27,648 nucleotides of DNA, taken from assembly GCA_025997135.1 (NCBI GenBank), contig BNUE01000012.1:1-27648 (forward strand), in the 5' to 3' direction. How positions within the stretch are numbered: the stretch's first letter is position 1; every line of letters starts with the position of its first letter. Shown here piece by piece: positions 1 through 7,730 of this stretch. Source of the stretch: a candidate division SR1 bacterium (GTDB lineage: Bacteria; Patescibacteriota; Gracilibacteria; Absconditabacterales; Absconditicoccaceae). Under the pieces are notes generated by a model. It was not told where the DNA came from. It worked only from the letters and a program-made list of their open reading frames with translations, and did not search any database. The position numbers and the translations under genes are program-made.

Positions 1-1
1 C

Positions 2-25
2 AAAAACCTAGAAAAATTCTAGGTT
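2..25 (-). terminator. Intrinsic terminator after tyrS
   Basis: On the minus strand a perfect 9-bp stem (AACCTAGAA / TTCTAGGTT) with a 3-nt loop is followed by a run of T. It lies about 50 bp past the tyrS stop and should end the nusB-tyrS transcript. The stem is symmetrical, so it may also work for a gene entering from the left on the plus strand. Confidence 0.7.
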
Positions 26-71
26 ATGAAAGTGCTGAAAACTTGTTTAAAAAGTATCAAAATTGAGAAAT

Positions 72-1406
72 CTAGTTCTTATCTACTGAGTTTGCCTCTG
101 TGGTGCATTTTGCTTGAAAATTAGTCCATAAAATCAATTTATAACTTTTTTTTCCTTTTCTCAATAATCCAATTCCTGAGATGAGATCAGATTTTTTTAT
201 CTCTTTTTGGATATCTGTTATTTTCTGTTCATTAAAAAATACGGAACCTGCTAGAATTAGTTTTTTCGCCTCAGCATTTGAAGAAGCTAAATTAGAATTC
301 ACTAAAAGATCTAAAATTCTAGTATTATCTCATATCATCTGTGTACTTCATATTTCGTCTCACAATGCACGTATTTCATCAGGTGTTATCGTCTGTAAAA
401 TACTAAGTGGCTCACCAAAAAGTACTTTTGATATTTTCTCAGCCTGTACACTTGCGTCGTGTCCAAAAATCATTTCTACCACGTATGAAGCCAGTTTTTG
501 TTGTCAAAATCTGAGTTCGGGTGAAGATTGATGCTCGGTAATAATTTGATCAATTTCTCCTAATTCCATCAGAGTAAATGCCTTCAAATACATAGGGACA
601 TCTACATCCATCGTATTCATAAAAAATTGATATACGAAATATGGAGTATTTCTCTGAGGATCGAGCCAAACGGCGTTTCATTCAGATTTCCCAAACTTTT
701 TTCATGTACTGTCGAGCATGAGAGGTATAGTCATCACATAACATTCCTGCTCTCATCCTAATTTTTTACGAATCATCTCTGTTCAAGTGACCATATTACC
801 TCGCTGATCAGAACCTCAGATTTGGAGCTTTACATCTTGATTTTCATTGAGATATAAAAAATCATATCCCTGTAATAACATATAACTAAATTCGGTAAAA
901 GAGAGAGATAAATCTGGGTCTTCGATACGTTTTTTGATGGATTCTTTGGTCAGCATCGTATTTACGGTAATATATTTTCCAATTTGTGTGAAAAAATCAA
1001 AAATAGACATATTTTTTACGAAATCGTAATTATTTACAAATTCTACTTTTAACTCTTTACCTGTCATTTTGTTTAGATTTTTCATAAACTGCTGAATTTG
1101 TCTGGAGATAGATTCTTGATTATGATGTAGTTGTGCTTCGTCTATAAATATTCTAGCGTCAGTTTTACCAGTTGGATCCCCGATAAATCCAGTCGCTCCT
1201 CCTATCAGCATTACGAAAGTATTTCAGCGTTTCATAAAATTCACAGCTGTCATAATCGTCAATAAATGCCCTAAATGTAGCGAATCGGCTGTCGGATCAT
1301 ATCCACAGTAAAATTTCTCTCCTCACTGATCATATAGATCAAAGAGTTTTTCACTGGTAAATTGATATAAAAGATCACGTTTTTGTAATTCTTCTCTGAG
1401 ATTCAT
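72..1406 (-). CDS. tyrS: Tyrosyl-tRNA synthetase
   Basis: Charges tRNA-Tyr with tyrosine in the cytoplasm. With TGA read as Gly this is one 444-residue frame, a normal length for bacterial TyrS. Seen: the class I signature HLGH at residues 44-47 after the F-Y-C-G-Y-D-P-T-A substrate pocket, a KFGKS version of the KMSKS loop at residues 237-241 followed by E-G-N-A-V-W-L-D, and an S4-like RNA-binding tail (about residues 365-435). In-frame TGA falls at conserved glycines, for example G-G-S-D-Q and S-E-G-N. It ends with TAG. The ATG at 1406 is chosen because the N-terminus aligns with the family; there is no Shine-Dalgarno upstream. It lies 27 bp downstream of nusB and is probably cotranscribed with it. 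Confidence 0.95.
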
Positions 1407-1433
1407 AAAAAAATAGAAATTAAAAATTAAAAA

Positions 1434-2012
1434 TTAATACAATATTTTTTCTAAAATTCAGTTTAATAATTTGGGAGATCACTCGTCTGCATATCTTTTT
1501 GCTAGTTCTACCATTTCGTTTATGACTACAGCTTTGGGTGTGTTGAGAACCTTGAATTCTGTATATCAGAGTAGAAATAATGCCTGATTTGTAGCTTCCA
1601 TCTCATCATAAGTGAAAGTATCGGCATATTTATTGACTAAATCCTTGATTTCATCTATATAATGTGGGAATTTCTCAGTCAATAAGGCTACATATTCTCC
1701 ATCAATTTCGCTAGATTTCCATTGATCGAAAAAATTTGTCAGATAGTAAGGGATTTCCTCGCTTCATTCAGCTGATGTCCATTCTTGTAATTTTTTCTGA
1801 AAATTCTCGCCTTCTTTACTAGATTTGGTCCATAACTCTTGTAAATCAGCCAAAAAATTCTGATCAAAAAATGGCTCTCTTCAGCTTTCTACTTTCCATG
1901 TAGGATCGGTATTGGCGTGCTGTATTTCTAATGAGGTTTTGTATAAAAAACAGTAATGATAAATATAGGTTAACATAAGTTTGCGAGCATTTATCCTTTT
2001 GTGTATGTCCAT
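1434..2012 (-). CDS. nusB: Transcription antitermination factor NusB
   Basis: 192 residues. NusB binds boxA RNA with S10 (NusE) in the rRNA antitermination complex. The diagnostic part is the C-terminal helical region, reading V-I-N-E-M-V-E-L-A-K-R-Y and then S-P-K-L-L-N-G-I-L-E-K-I, which matches the family pattern E-x-v-e-L-A-k...fvNGvLdki. The N-terminal helix carries the usual R-x-L-M/A-x-Y pattern. The middle, about residues 35-110, is longer and more divergent than in typical 140-residue NusB proteins. TGA encodes Gly at several places, including N-G-I-L-E. It precedes tyrS with a 27-bp gap on the same strand. Identification rests mainly on the C-terminal half. Confidence 0.85.
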
Positions 2013-2042
2013 TTTTGTATTTTCAAAAGTTAAAACACCTGT

Positions 2043-2070
2043 AGAATAAGGATTGGATGAAGTTTTTCAA
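2043..2070 (-). promoter_or_regulatory. Promoter for nusB-tyrS
   Basis: Minus-strand TTGAAA, a 16-bp spacer, then TATTCT. The predicted transcript starts about 25 nt before the nusB ATG. The spacer length matches the other promoters in this window. Confidence 0.5.
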
Positions 2071-2116
2071 GTTAGACTGGATTTTTATCAGCTTTTTTTT
2101 ATAGTCTTTTTACGTT

Positions 2117-3667
2117 ATGCAATTCTATTTTACCAAGACTGATAGTATTTACAAAATTTTTACCACTCTAGAGAAGGTGTCAAACTGAAGAGAAGTGGAG
2201 ATTTTTATCGAATCAGAACATTCGCTATTTGATAATCCATGGCGATGAAAACAGCTGAAAGAATTGGTAGATAATAAGCATTTAAAAGCTGTTTTTTCGA
2301 CAAAAAATCGTAATATAAAGGATTATTATCAGAATCTAAATCTAGAAACAAATGTGATCAAAGAGAGAAAAATCCAGGAAATATTCAGTATTTTACGTCT
2401 GTTTTTTTTCGATATAAAGAAGTTTCATCTACACGCTTACAAAGGTGAGAAATATCTTTTTTGACTCATTATTTGATTTGAAATAGTGTTATGATGACTG
2501 CTGGTTTGGCTTATTGTGTCATTGGTTGCTCCTAGTGCGACTATAAATATAAAACCCTCCACAGATAAAGAAGATATTATTTATAATTTTCGTTATTATC
2601 CTGCTCAGGAAGGAGAGTCTCAGCAAGATTCTAGATATTTGAGTATTCCTTATTATACTGGACAAATCAATTATCAGTATGACCTGATGATCAGTGTAAA
2701 TAATATCGAATATCTCATCAATCCTGCAAAATGAAAGATAAAAATCTATAATAAAATACCTCAAAATTTTACGTTCCTAGGAAATACTAGATTTGTAACG
2801 GATAATTGACTCATTTTTAGAGCAACTCAACCATTTGAAATCACTACAGGATCAGAACAAAATCCATCAGTGACTATTATCACAGTGCAGGCTGATGATA
2901 TAGATGAAATATGACAAATTATTGGGATAAGATGAAATATAGCTACAGGAACATCTCTTTGGATCAAAAATATGGATGAATCGATCTTTTTTAAAGAAAT
3001 TTGGGCTGAAAGTATAAATGATTTTAATGGTGGATCTACCTCATCTGCCTGAACAATTACGACAAAAGATATTGCCCAGTTAACCTGAAAACTTATTGAA
3101 CAAATTTATCAGCAAAAATTAGATATTGTCGGTAAAAATTTCGGTATCGATGGGGCTGTAGTGCTACCTTTCGATAGTTTGACGAGTACGACTTTTAATT
3201 TACTCACAGGTGATCGACAATTAGGTGAGGTGTCCCCGACTGTTAAGGGAACGGCATTTGTAACTTTTACTTTTCATTATATTTATTTCAAAGACCTTCT
3301 ACATCAGATTTCTACTTATCTCAAGGAAAGATGATCAGATCAAAAACAGATATCGGAACCAGATTCTTCGAGTTTACAATTTTTGACTGATACTTCTTCG
3401 AGTGAGCCTGGAGATTTTAGAAAAAATGGTACAATATATATTATACCAACTAAAGTTACGATTTTTCAGTGATATGATTTTTTGACTGATACAAATCAGA
3501 TTTTAGATTCTCTAAAAAATAAAATTGCCTGAAAATCAGTAGATGAGGCTAGAAATTATATTTTGTCCAATTATAATGAAGTTGGCTCCGTACAAATCTC
3601 CATCAAACCGTTTCGATATGACTCTATACCAAATATAAAGTCCAGAATCCACCTCCAGGCTAAATAA
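2117..3667 (+). CDS. Membrane-anchored baseplate-J-like protein
   Basis: 516 residues, TGA read as Gly. An N-terminal cytoplasmic part of about 115 residues is followed by one hydrophobic segment (about residues 117-140, L-I-I-G-F-E-I-V-L-G-G-L-L-V-W-L-I-V). The large extracytoplasmic part resembles the baseplate J/gp47-like proteins common in CPR genomes: a G-K-I-K-I-Y-N-K strand, then T-R-F-V-T-D-N-G-L-I-F-R, and a C-terminal V-Q-I-S-I-K-P-F motif. The N-terminal piece (I-F-I-E-S-E-H-S-L-F-D-N-P-W-R-G-K-Q-L-K) looks like the cytoplasmic region usually found before the helix. No function is established for this CPR family; a cell-envelope role is inferred from topology. A TAG just upstream in frame makes the ATG at 2117 the first possible start. 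pth follows after 27 bp. Confidence 0.75.
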
Positions 3668-3694
3668 TATTTTATGATTAGTTTTTTTATTACT

Positions 3695-4216
3695 ATGAAG
3701 CTTATCGTCTGACTTTGAAATCCCTGATCTCAATATAGAAATACTCGTCACAATATCTGAGAGACAATGCTTTCAAGGTTTTTAGAAAAAAGAAATAAAA
3801 AGCTGAAATATGATTCAAAATTTGTGGCAGAAATACTTAAGGATGATGAGATTGTTTACGCTTTTCCTCAGACTTTTATGAATCTTTCATGAAATGCCGT
3901 AGAAAGTATAGCTAGATTTTATAAAATACATCCTAGAGATATTTTGGTTCTTCATGATGAAATCGACTTTCCGACTGGAAAAATAGCTTTAAAAATCTGA
4001 TGAGGAACGGCAGGACATAATGGCTTAAAAAGTATTTCTGAAAAACTATGAAATGGAGAATATCAGAGAATTAGAATCTGAATAGGTAGACCTGAGGAGT
4101 GAAAAAAAACAGTCTCAGATTATGTTTTGAGTAAATTTAAACCAGATGAAATACAAATTTTGGAGGAAAAAGAGTCAGAAATTTTTGGGTTGGTAGAGAA
4201 TTTTCTTTTGAATTAA
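3695..4216 (+). CDS. pth: Peptidyl-tRNA hydrolase
   Basis: Releases tRNA from peptidyl-tRNA that drops off ribosomes. 173 residues, of typical length. Seen: the N-terminal G-L-G-N-P-G with N9, the catalytic R-H-N (H19), F-M-N-L-S-G-N, the H-D-E-I-D-F aspartate region, and [13 protein letters not shown]. This gene is the clearest proof of UGA = Gly: about 10 of 17 glycines are TGA, including invariant ones. An in-frame ATG exists 21 bp upstream (3674), but the family starts at M-K-L-I-V, so 3695 is preferred. It sits 27 bp behind the baseplate-J-like gene and is probably cotranscribed with it. It faces the tRNA cluster tail to tail. Confidence 0.97.
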
Positions 4217-4237
4217 AAAATCTCACATCATCTGTGA
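4214..4237 (-). terminator. Terminator copy 1 of the tRNA cluster
   Basis: Minus strand: TCACA-GATGA-TGTGA hairpin followed by GATTTTTT. It overlaps the pth stop. An almost identical copy lies at 4577-4601, as part of a duplicated block that also includes the tRNA-Gly 3' end. Confidence 0.65.
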
Positions 4238-4245
4238 AATTTAAT

Positions 4246-4310
4246 TGGAGCGGGTGACGGGACTCGAACCCGTCCCGACATGTCGGGAGAAGGCAGGAAC
4301 TCTAGCCAAT
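4246..4310 (-). pseudogene. Partial tRNA-Gly copy with a palindrome in place of the anticodon 3' side
   Basis: This repeats the 3' portion of the intact tRNA-Gly at 4610-4686, from the D loop (GGCTAGAG) to the acceptor end and CCA, plus the downstream terminator. The 14 nt from the anticodon loop to the variable region are replaced by the 16-bp perfect palindrome TCCCGACATGTCGGGA (4273-4288). The acceptor 5' strand and D-stem 5' strand are missing, so it cannot fold as a tRNA. It abuts the GIY-YIG gene, whose stop codon lies in the copied D loop. Confidence 0.8.
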
Positions 4311-4556
4311 CTTTCTATTTTCCGAAATAAATTGTTCAGTTATTTTTCTAGATTTACTCTTTTTTAAAAATATTTCTTGTATCCTAGCTTCTGTATAGGT
4401 TTTATGCTCTTTATAAGCTAATAATTTACATGGCAATTTTCTTCTTGTATAGTGAGAATCTCAATTTTGATGTGTCTGTATTCTATTTTCTATATTTTTT
4501 GTACTTCAAATATAGTACATTCCGTCCGATAATTCTAGTACATATACGTATCACAT
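4302..4556 (-). CDS. Small GIY-YIG nuclease beside tRNA-Gly
   Basis: 84 residues: M-G-Y-V-Y-V-L-E-L-S-D-G-M-Y-Y-I-G-S-T-K-N-I-E-N-R-I, then H-Q-N-G and Y-T-R-R. The signature is Y-V-Y (GIY position) and Y-Y-I-G-S-T (YIG), with the usual R-x3-H spacing. It contains the GIY-YIG fold only and no separate DNA-binding domain. TGA encodes residue 2 and the Gly of YIG, so it is written in the host code. It lies between the intact tRNA-Gly and the partial 3' copy of it; its TAG stop is the TAG of the copied GGCTAG D loop. An in-frame TAA lies just before the ATG. A paralogue (5080-5319) has the same relation to tRNA-Val. A tRNA-targeting homing role is inferred from position. Confidence 0.85.
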
Positions 4557-4576
4557 CACTAATTATATTATCAAGT

Positions 4577-4601
4577 TAAAAAAATCTCACATCATCTGTG
4601 A
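4577..4601 (-). terminator. Terminator copy 2, directly after tRNA-Gly
   Basis: Minus strand TCACA-GATGA-TGTGA hairpin followed by GATTTTTTT, 8 bp past the CCA end of the intact tRNA-Gly. It is the same sequence as the copy at 4214-4237. The GIY-YIG gene lies behind it, so that gene would need read-through or its own promoter. Confidence 0.65.
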
Positions 4602-4609
4602 AATTTAAT

Positions 4610-4686
4610 TGGAGCGGGTGACGGGACTCGAACCCGCAACAGTCTGCTTGGAAGGCAGGAACTCTAGCCAATTGAGTTACACCCGC
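4610..4686 (-). tRNA. tRNA-Gly(UCC)
   Basis: Cloverleaf with 7-bp acceptor stem GCGGGTG/CACCCGC, encoded CCA, and anticodon loop CTTCCAA (UCC). The anticodon stem has a C-A mismatch at its outermost pair (27-43). It reads ordinary GGA/GGG codons. The UCA-anticodon tRNA-Gly needed for UGA is not in this window. Confidence 0.95.
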
Positions 4687-4734
4687 ATGTTGTTTATTAT
4701 AACTATTTTTTTGTAAAAGTCAAGAGAATTTTAA

Positions 4735-4809
4735 TGGCGGTCTTACGGGGAATCGAACCCCGATTAGAAGATTGAAAGTCTCCTGTCCTAACCGTTAGAC
4801 GATAAGACC
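4735..4809 (-). tRNA. tRNA-Glu(UUC)
   Basis: Acceptor GGTCTTA/TAAGACC, encoded CCA, anticodon loop CTTTCAA (UUC). Member of the leftward tRNA cluster. Confidence 0.95.
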
Positions 4810-4841
4810 ACGCTAATTATCTGCTCTAAAGGTTTATATAC

Positions 4842-4914
4842 TGGGCGTGGTTGGGATCGAACCAACGACCAATCGGTTATGAGCCGACTGCTCTAACCCC
4901 TGAGCTACACACCC
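4842..4914 (-). tRNA. tRNA-Met(CAU), elongator type
   Basis: Acceptor GGGTGTG/CACGCCC, anticodon loop CTCATAA (CAU). It has a paired G1-C72 and no run of three G-C pairs in the anticodon stem, which argues against initiator tRNA. The CGG-CTCATAA-CCG arm is typical of elongator Met; a lysidine-modified Ile tRNA is less likely. CCA is not encoded. Confidence 0.9.
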
Positions 4915-4932
4915 ATAAAGGGTTTTTTAATT

Positions 4933-5006
4933 CGGGATGGAACGGACTCGAACCGTCGACCTCCTGCGTGACAGGCAGGCGTTCTAACCAGCTGAACTAC
5001 CACCCC
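4933..5006 (-). tRNA. tRNA-Asp(GUC)
   Basis: Acceptor GGGGTGG/CCATCCC with one G-T wobble, discriminator G, anticodon loop CTGTCAC (GUC). CCA is not encoded. Confidence 0.95.
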
Positions 5007-5012
5007 ATTAAA

Positions 5013-5089
5013 TGGTGGGTGATATAGGACTCGAACCTATGACCCTCTGCTTGTAAGGCAGATGCTCTAGCCAACTGAGCTAATCACCC
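5013..5089 (-). tRNA. tRNA-Val(UAC)
   Basis: Acceptor GGGTGAT/ATCACCC, encoded CCA, anticodon loop CTTACAA (UAC). Its first ten bases overlap the end of the upstream GIY-YIG gene, whose stop is the TAG in GATTAG. A partial copy of its 5' half lies at 5356-5404. Confidence 0.95.
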
Positions 5090-5319
5090 ATAAATTGTTC
5101 AATAAACTTTTTGCTTTTCATCTTTTTTATTTTATACTCAGTTTGTCTCGCTTGTATAAGAGAACTATACTGTTTTACACAAAGAACTTCAAGAGGAAGT
5201 TTTCATTTTGTAGAAATAACCCTGCCTGATTGATGTTGTATAATTCTTCTTTCAATATTATCAGTACTTCACACATAATATTGTCCATTTGCCAGTCATA
5301 AGATATAAACGTATCACAT
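5080..5319 (-). CDS. Small GIY-YIG nuclease beside tRNA-Val
   Basis: 79 residues, a paralogue of the gene at 4302-4556. Same opening M-G-Y-V-Y-I-L-G-L and a Y-Y-V-G-S-T version of the YIG motif, then N-I-E-R-R-I-I-Q-H-Q. The body is only a GIY-YIG domain. TGA is used for Gly at residues 2 and 8, in the YIG motif, and after S-T-K. The reading frame runs into tRNA-Val and ends at the TAG in GGGTGATTAG. Upstream lies a broken copy of the 5' half of the same tRNA. The arrangement is the mirror of the tRNA-Gly element: here the 5' part of the tRNA is duplicated, there the 3' part. Confidence 0.85.
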
Positions 5320-5355
5320 TTATATTATAAATTATAATATAAAGTATCTAATTTT

Positions 5356-5404
5356 ATGACCCAGCCGACAAGTCGGCTTGCTCTAGCCAACTGAGCTAAT
5401 CACC
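5356..5404 (-). pseudogene. Partial tRNA-Val copy with a palindrome in place of the anticodon arm
   Basis: This repeats tRNA-Val from its second base to the base of the T arm (D arm intact), but the 17-nt anticodon stem-loop is replaced exactly by AGCCGAC-TT-GTCGGCT (5363-5378), a 7-bp inverted repeat. The T arm and 3' acceptor strand are missing. The D-arm sequence is otherwise identical to the intact gene at 5013-5089. Confidence 0.8.
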
Positions 5405-5421
5405 TACCTAGTTTTTTAATT

Positions 5422-5495
5422 TGGACCCTAGGAGATTCGAACTCCTCACCCCCTGCGTGCAAAGCAGGTGCTCTACCAAAATGAGCTAAGGGCCC
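5422..5495 (-). tRNA. tRNA-Ala(UGC)
   Basis: Acceptor GGGCCCT/AGGGTCC with the G3-U70 wobble that identifies tRNA-Ala, anticodon loop TTTGCAC (UGC). CCA is not encoded. Confidence 0.95.
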
Positions 5496-5544
5496 ATTAA
5501 ACTAATCTATAACATTTTATCTTCAAATATCAAGACAAGATAAC

Positions 5545-5620
5545 TGGAGCCAGCTGACGGAATTGAACCGACGACCTGCCGCTTACAAGGCGGATGCTCT
5601 ACCTGCTGAGCTAAGCTGGC
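5545..5620 (-). tRNA. tRNA-Thr(UGU)
   Basis: Acceptor GCCAGCT/AGCTGGC, encoded CCA, anticodon loop CTTGTAA (UGU). It follows rpsT by about 20 bp on the same strand. Confidence 0.95.
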
Positions 5621-5641
5621 ATAAAGCCCAAATCGGGCAAA

Positions 5642-5914
5642 TTATTTAATTTTCTGCTGTGCATTATGAAACATCTTTGCCATTCTAGCTTTTTTTCTAC
5701 TGGCATTTCTAGATTTCAGTATACCAACTTTTAGACATTTATCGATTCTTTTCTGGATATAACTGAGTTCAGTCGCTTCTATTTTCTCTCCCTTACTTAC
5801 AGCTTTTGTGAACTTTTTCATAGCCATTTTCATTCTAATTTTAAAATCTCTATTTCTCACTGCGAGTTTCTGAGATCTATTCATAGCTTTTTTTGCTGAT
5901 TTCGTAATTGGCAT
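5642..5914 (-). CDS. rpsT: 30S ribosomal protein S20
   Basis: 90 residues, highly basic. It begins M-P-I-T-K-S-A-K-K-A and contains the S20 pattern N-R-x-x-K and T-K-A-V, ending in a lysine-rich helical tail. S20 binds 16S rRNA in the body of the small subunit. A longer frame extends 26 codons upstream but runs through tRNA-Phe; the ATG at 5914 matches the family. It has only two glycines, both GGN, so it says nothing about the code. It lies inside the tRNA cluster between tRNA-Phe and tRNA-Thr, so S20 mRNA is probably processed out of a tRNA precursor. Confidence 0.95.
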   Translation of the reverse strand: MPITKSAKKAMNRSQKLAVRNRDFKIRMKMAMKKFTKAVSKGEKIEATELSYIQKRIDKCLKVGILKSRNASRKKARMAKMFHNAQQKIK

Positions 5915-5957
5915 CTGTAAAGAAGAACTAACTAAAACATGTAAATAAAGAAACAAG

Positions 5958-6032
5958 TGGTGCCAAGAGGCAGAATCGAACTGCCGACACAAGGCTTTTC
6001 AGGCCTCTGCTCTACCACTGAGCTACCTTGGC
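5958..6032 (-). tRNA. tRNA-Phe(GAA)
   Basis: Acceptor GCCAAGG/TCTTGGC, encoded CCA, anticodon loop CTGAAAA (GAA). It lies 43 bp upstream of the rpsT start. Confidence 0.95.
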
Positions 6033-6057
6033 ATATCCTGTGTGAAGGCATAATTTT

Positions 6058-6129
6058 CTCCGAGGGTGGGGATCGAACCCACGACCAAATGGTTAACAGC
6101 CATCTGCTCTACCGCTGAGCTACCTCGGA
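6058..6129 (-). tRNA. tRNA-Asn(GUU)
   Basis: Acceptor TCCGAGG/CCTCGGA, anticodon loop CTGTTAA (GUU), discriminator G, no encoded CCA. First gene of the leftward tRNA cluster. Confidence 0.95.
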
Positions 6130-6146
6130 ATAAAACAGTACCCCAT

Positions 6147-6174
6147 TATTTAACGAAATCCTACTCAATTTCAA
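6147..6174 (-). promoter_or_regulatory. Promoter of the tRNA/rpsT cluster
   Basis: Minus strand TTGAAA, 16-bp spacer, TAAATA(AT). The predicted start lies a few bases before tRNA-Asn, the first gene of the cluster. Confidence 0.45.
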
Positions 6175-6244
6175 GTGTTTTTTATAAAAAAGTCAAAATT
6201 AAATTTTATGTAAAAATCTTGACTTGTTTTATTTACGGTTTTAT

Positions 6245-7435
6245 CTAAGCATATCTGACGAGTAAATCTTTCAACTCTACCAGTCCATCTCACTGCTTCA
6301 CTGATATAAACACCGCATCAGACGAGTCAAATCTTGACATTATTTCAGCTTTTTTTCCCTCATTTAATTTATCCATCTTATTGAAGACGAGAATCTGCTT
6401 TTGATTGGCTCATATATCAGCCAAAATCTGATTTACGACATCGATTCTATCCTGGATGTATGGATCACTTGCATCTATCACGTGGAGCAAAAAGTCGCTT
6501 TCGATGCTGTCTTCTAGTGTAGATGAAAATGATTTTATCAGCTTTGGTGGTAAATCGCGGATAAATCAGATGGTATCATTGAGGAGAATTTCTTTTCCTG
6601 TGCCGAGAATAGGGTCGGTGATGACGTACAAATTTCATACATTTGAGTTTAGGGTGGCAAATAATTTATTTTCTGCGAGAACTCCTTTTTTTGTCAGAGC
6701 ATTTAGCAGAGAAGACTTGCCAGCATTGGTGTATCATACGATGCCGACTGTAGTCATACCGCGTTTTCTGCGAGTATCACGCTGGATGGAGCGAGTACGT
6801 GTGTATTCTTCCAGCTTTTTTTCTATTTTTCTGACTTTTTCTTTGAGATGACGTTTCATCACTTCTGTATTGGTTTCTCCTGATCATCTAGTCGCTCATC
6901 AGCCACCACCAGAGGCACTTCATCATTGCTTGCTGAGATCTAATCACATCCTGAAAATTCTAGGTCACATGTGCTTAATCGCTGCCAATTCAATCTGAAG
7001 ACGTGATTCACCGCTCGTGGCGTGTTTTTCAAAGATTTTCAGGATTAAATCGATCCTATCTCGTGCTTCCATCTTGACAGGAAGCTTTTTTTCTTCAGAT
7101 ATAATGCGGAGTTTTTCATTTAGCTGATAAATCTGAGATGGTTTGAGTGCGTTTCAGACGATGAGTAAATTCGCATCATTTGCCAGCATTCCATCTATGA
7201 TTTCATCTAATTTACCTTTTCAGATATAAGTCTTCGGATCAGGTAAATCTTTTTTCTGATATTCGGACAAAATTACCAGTCCTCCATAGGTTTCGACTAG
7301 ATTTTTGAGCTCATTCATTCTATCGAGTAGAATTTCAGGTTTGGTGGATTTGTCGACTATATCTACGAGGAAAACACGATGCTGAATTATAGTTTCGCCA
7401 TTTGCATAACGAGTTTGATTATTTGTACTAGGCAT
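6245..7435 (-). CDS. hflX: Ribosome-associated GTPase HflX
   Basis: 396 residues. HflX binds the 50S subunit and splits stalled or stressed ribosomes. Seen in order: an N-terminal domain with K-T-Y-I-G-K-G-K-L-D-E-I; the linker E-x-R-L-Q-I-E-L-A followed by a glycine-rich loop and R-G-S-G-E-T-N-T-E; then the GTPase domain with G1 G-Y-T-N-A-G-K-S (from residue 234), the switch I region F-A-T-L, G3 D-T-I-G-F, and G4 N-K-M-D. The glycine-rich loop uses tandem TGA codons. C-terminal to the G domain there is almost nothing, so this is a compact HflX. It ends with TAG. It has an unusually long leader (see 7576-7758). Confidence 0.95.
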
Positions 7436-7575
7436 GTCTTGGGAAAATAGAAAAATAAAACAGATACCGCTTGATATGCGGCTTCTACACGCCTGGTAGA
7501 TCAGTTCGATGGAGTTTAAATTATTGTTCTCATAGTGATGATAGTTTTAAGGTTTGTGTTTGCTTTTTCAAGTAG

Positions 7576-7608
7576 AAAAAAACATCTATCCTAGAAGAAC
7601 AGATGTTT
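7576..7608 (-). terminator. Intrinsic terminator inside the hflX leader
   Basis: Minus strand: AAACATCT, 13-nt loop, AGATGTTT continuing into seven T. It lies about 140 nt upstream of the hflX ATG and about 120 nt downstream of a strong promoter, so it either ends a small RNA or acts as an attenuator of hflX. Confidence 0.65.
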
Positions 7609-7629
7609 GATAAACTTAGGTTATAAAAT

Positions 7630-7662
7630 TTATGGTTCGTACTTTCAAGACAAACAGAGCAT
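7630..7662 (-). CDS. Possible leader peptide of hflX
   Basis: A 10-codon frame M-L-C-L-S-G-K-Y-E-P then TAA, where the Gly is TGA. It sits between the promoter (7731-7758) and the intrinsic terminator (7576-7608), with its stop about 20 nt before the hairpin. This layout is what ribosome-mediated attenuation needs. There is no Shine-Dalgarno, but none of the genes here has one. A frame this short can occur by chance, so the call rests on position. Confidence 0.35.
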
Positions 7663-7730
7663 TTACTATAATAAATAACAATTTTAAGGAAAAATATAGT
7701 GAATTTTCTATTGCTTTTATTTACTCTTTT

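Larger units (their letters stand above)
7436..7724 (-). ncRNA. hflX leader region, candidate structured RNA
   Basis: This stretch has no protein gene other than the 10-codon frame. On the minus strand it holds that frame and the intrinsic terminator, then a second part (7440-7560) with two small hairpins, TCTAC-GTAGA and CCGC-GCGG. I do not recognise 6S, tmRNA, SRP RNA or RNase P. It could be an attenuated hflX leader or a separate RNA of about 150 nt ending at 7576. Confidence 0.4.

Noticed and set aside
2117..3667. Phage baseplate or contractile injection system gene
   Set aside because: The likeness is to a stand-alone CPR membrane protein with one transmembrane helix; no sheath, tube or spike genes are present.
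72..4216. Many short ORFs that look like pseudogenes
   Set aside because: They are fragments of intact genes split at TGA, which is glycine here. True breaks were accepted only where the frame itself shifts.
4842..4914. CAU tRNA as initiator or as tRNA-Ile2
   Set aside because: The acceptor has a normal G1-C72 pair and no three G-C pairs in the anticodon stem, so it is not an initiator. The anticodon arm looks like elongator Met, though lysidine-type Ile cannot be fully excluded.
6178..6205. AT-rich palindrome TTTTTTATAAAAAA as hflX terminator
   Set aside because: It has no G-C stem and overlaps the upstream region of the tRNA cluster; a terminator function could not be supported.
6066..6248. 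Plus-strand ORF beginning M-G-I-E-P-T-T
   Set aside because: It is the antisense of tRNA-Asn; such openings are a common artefact of tRNA T arms.
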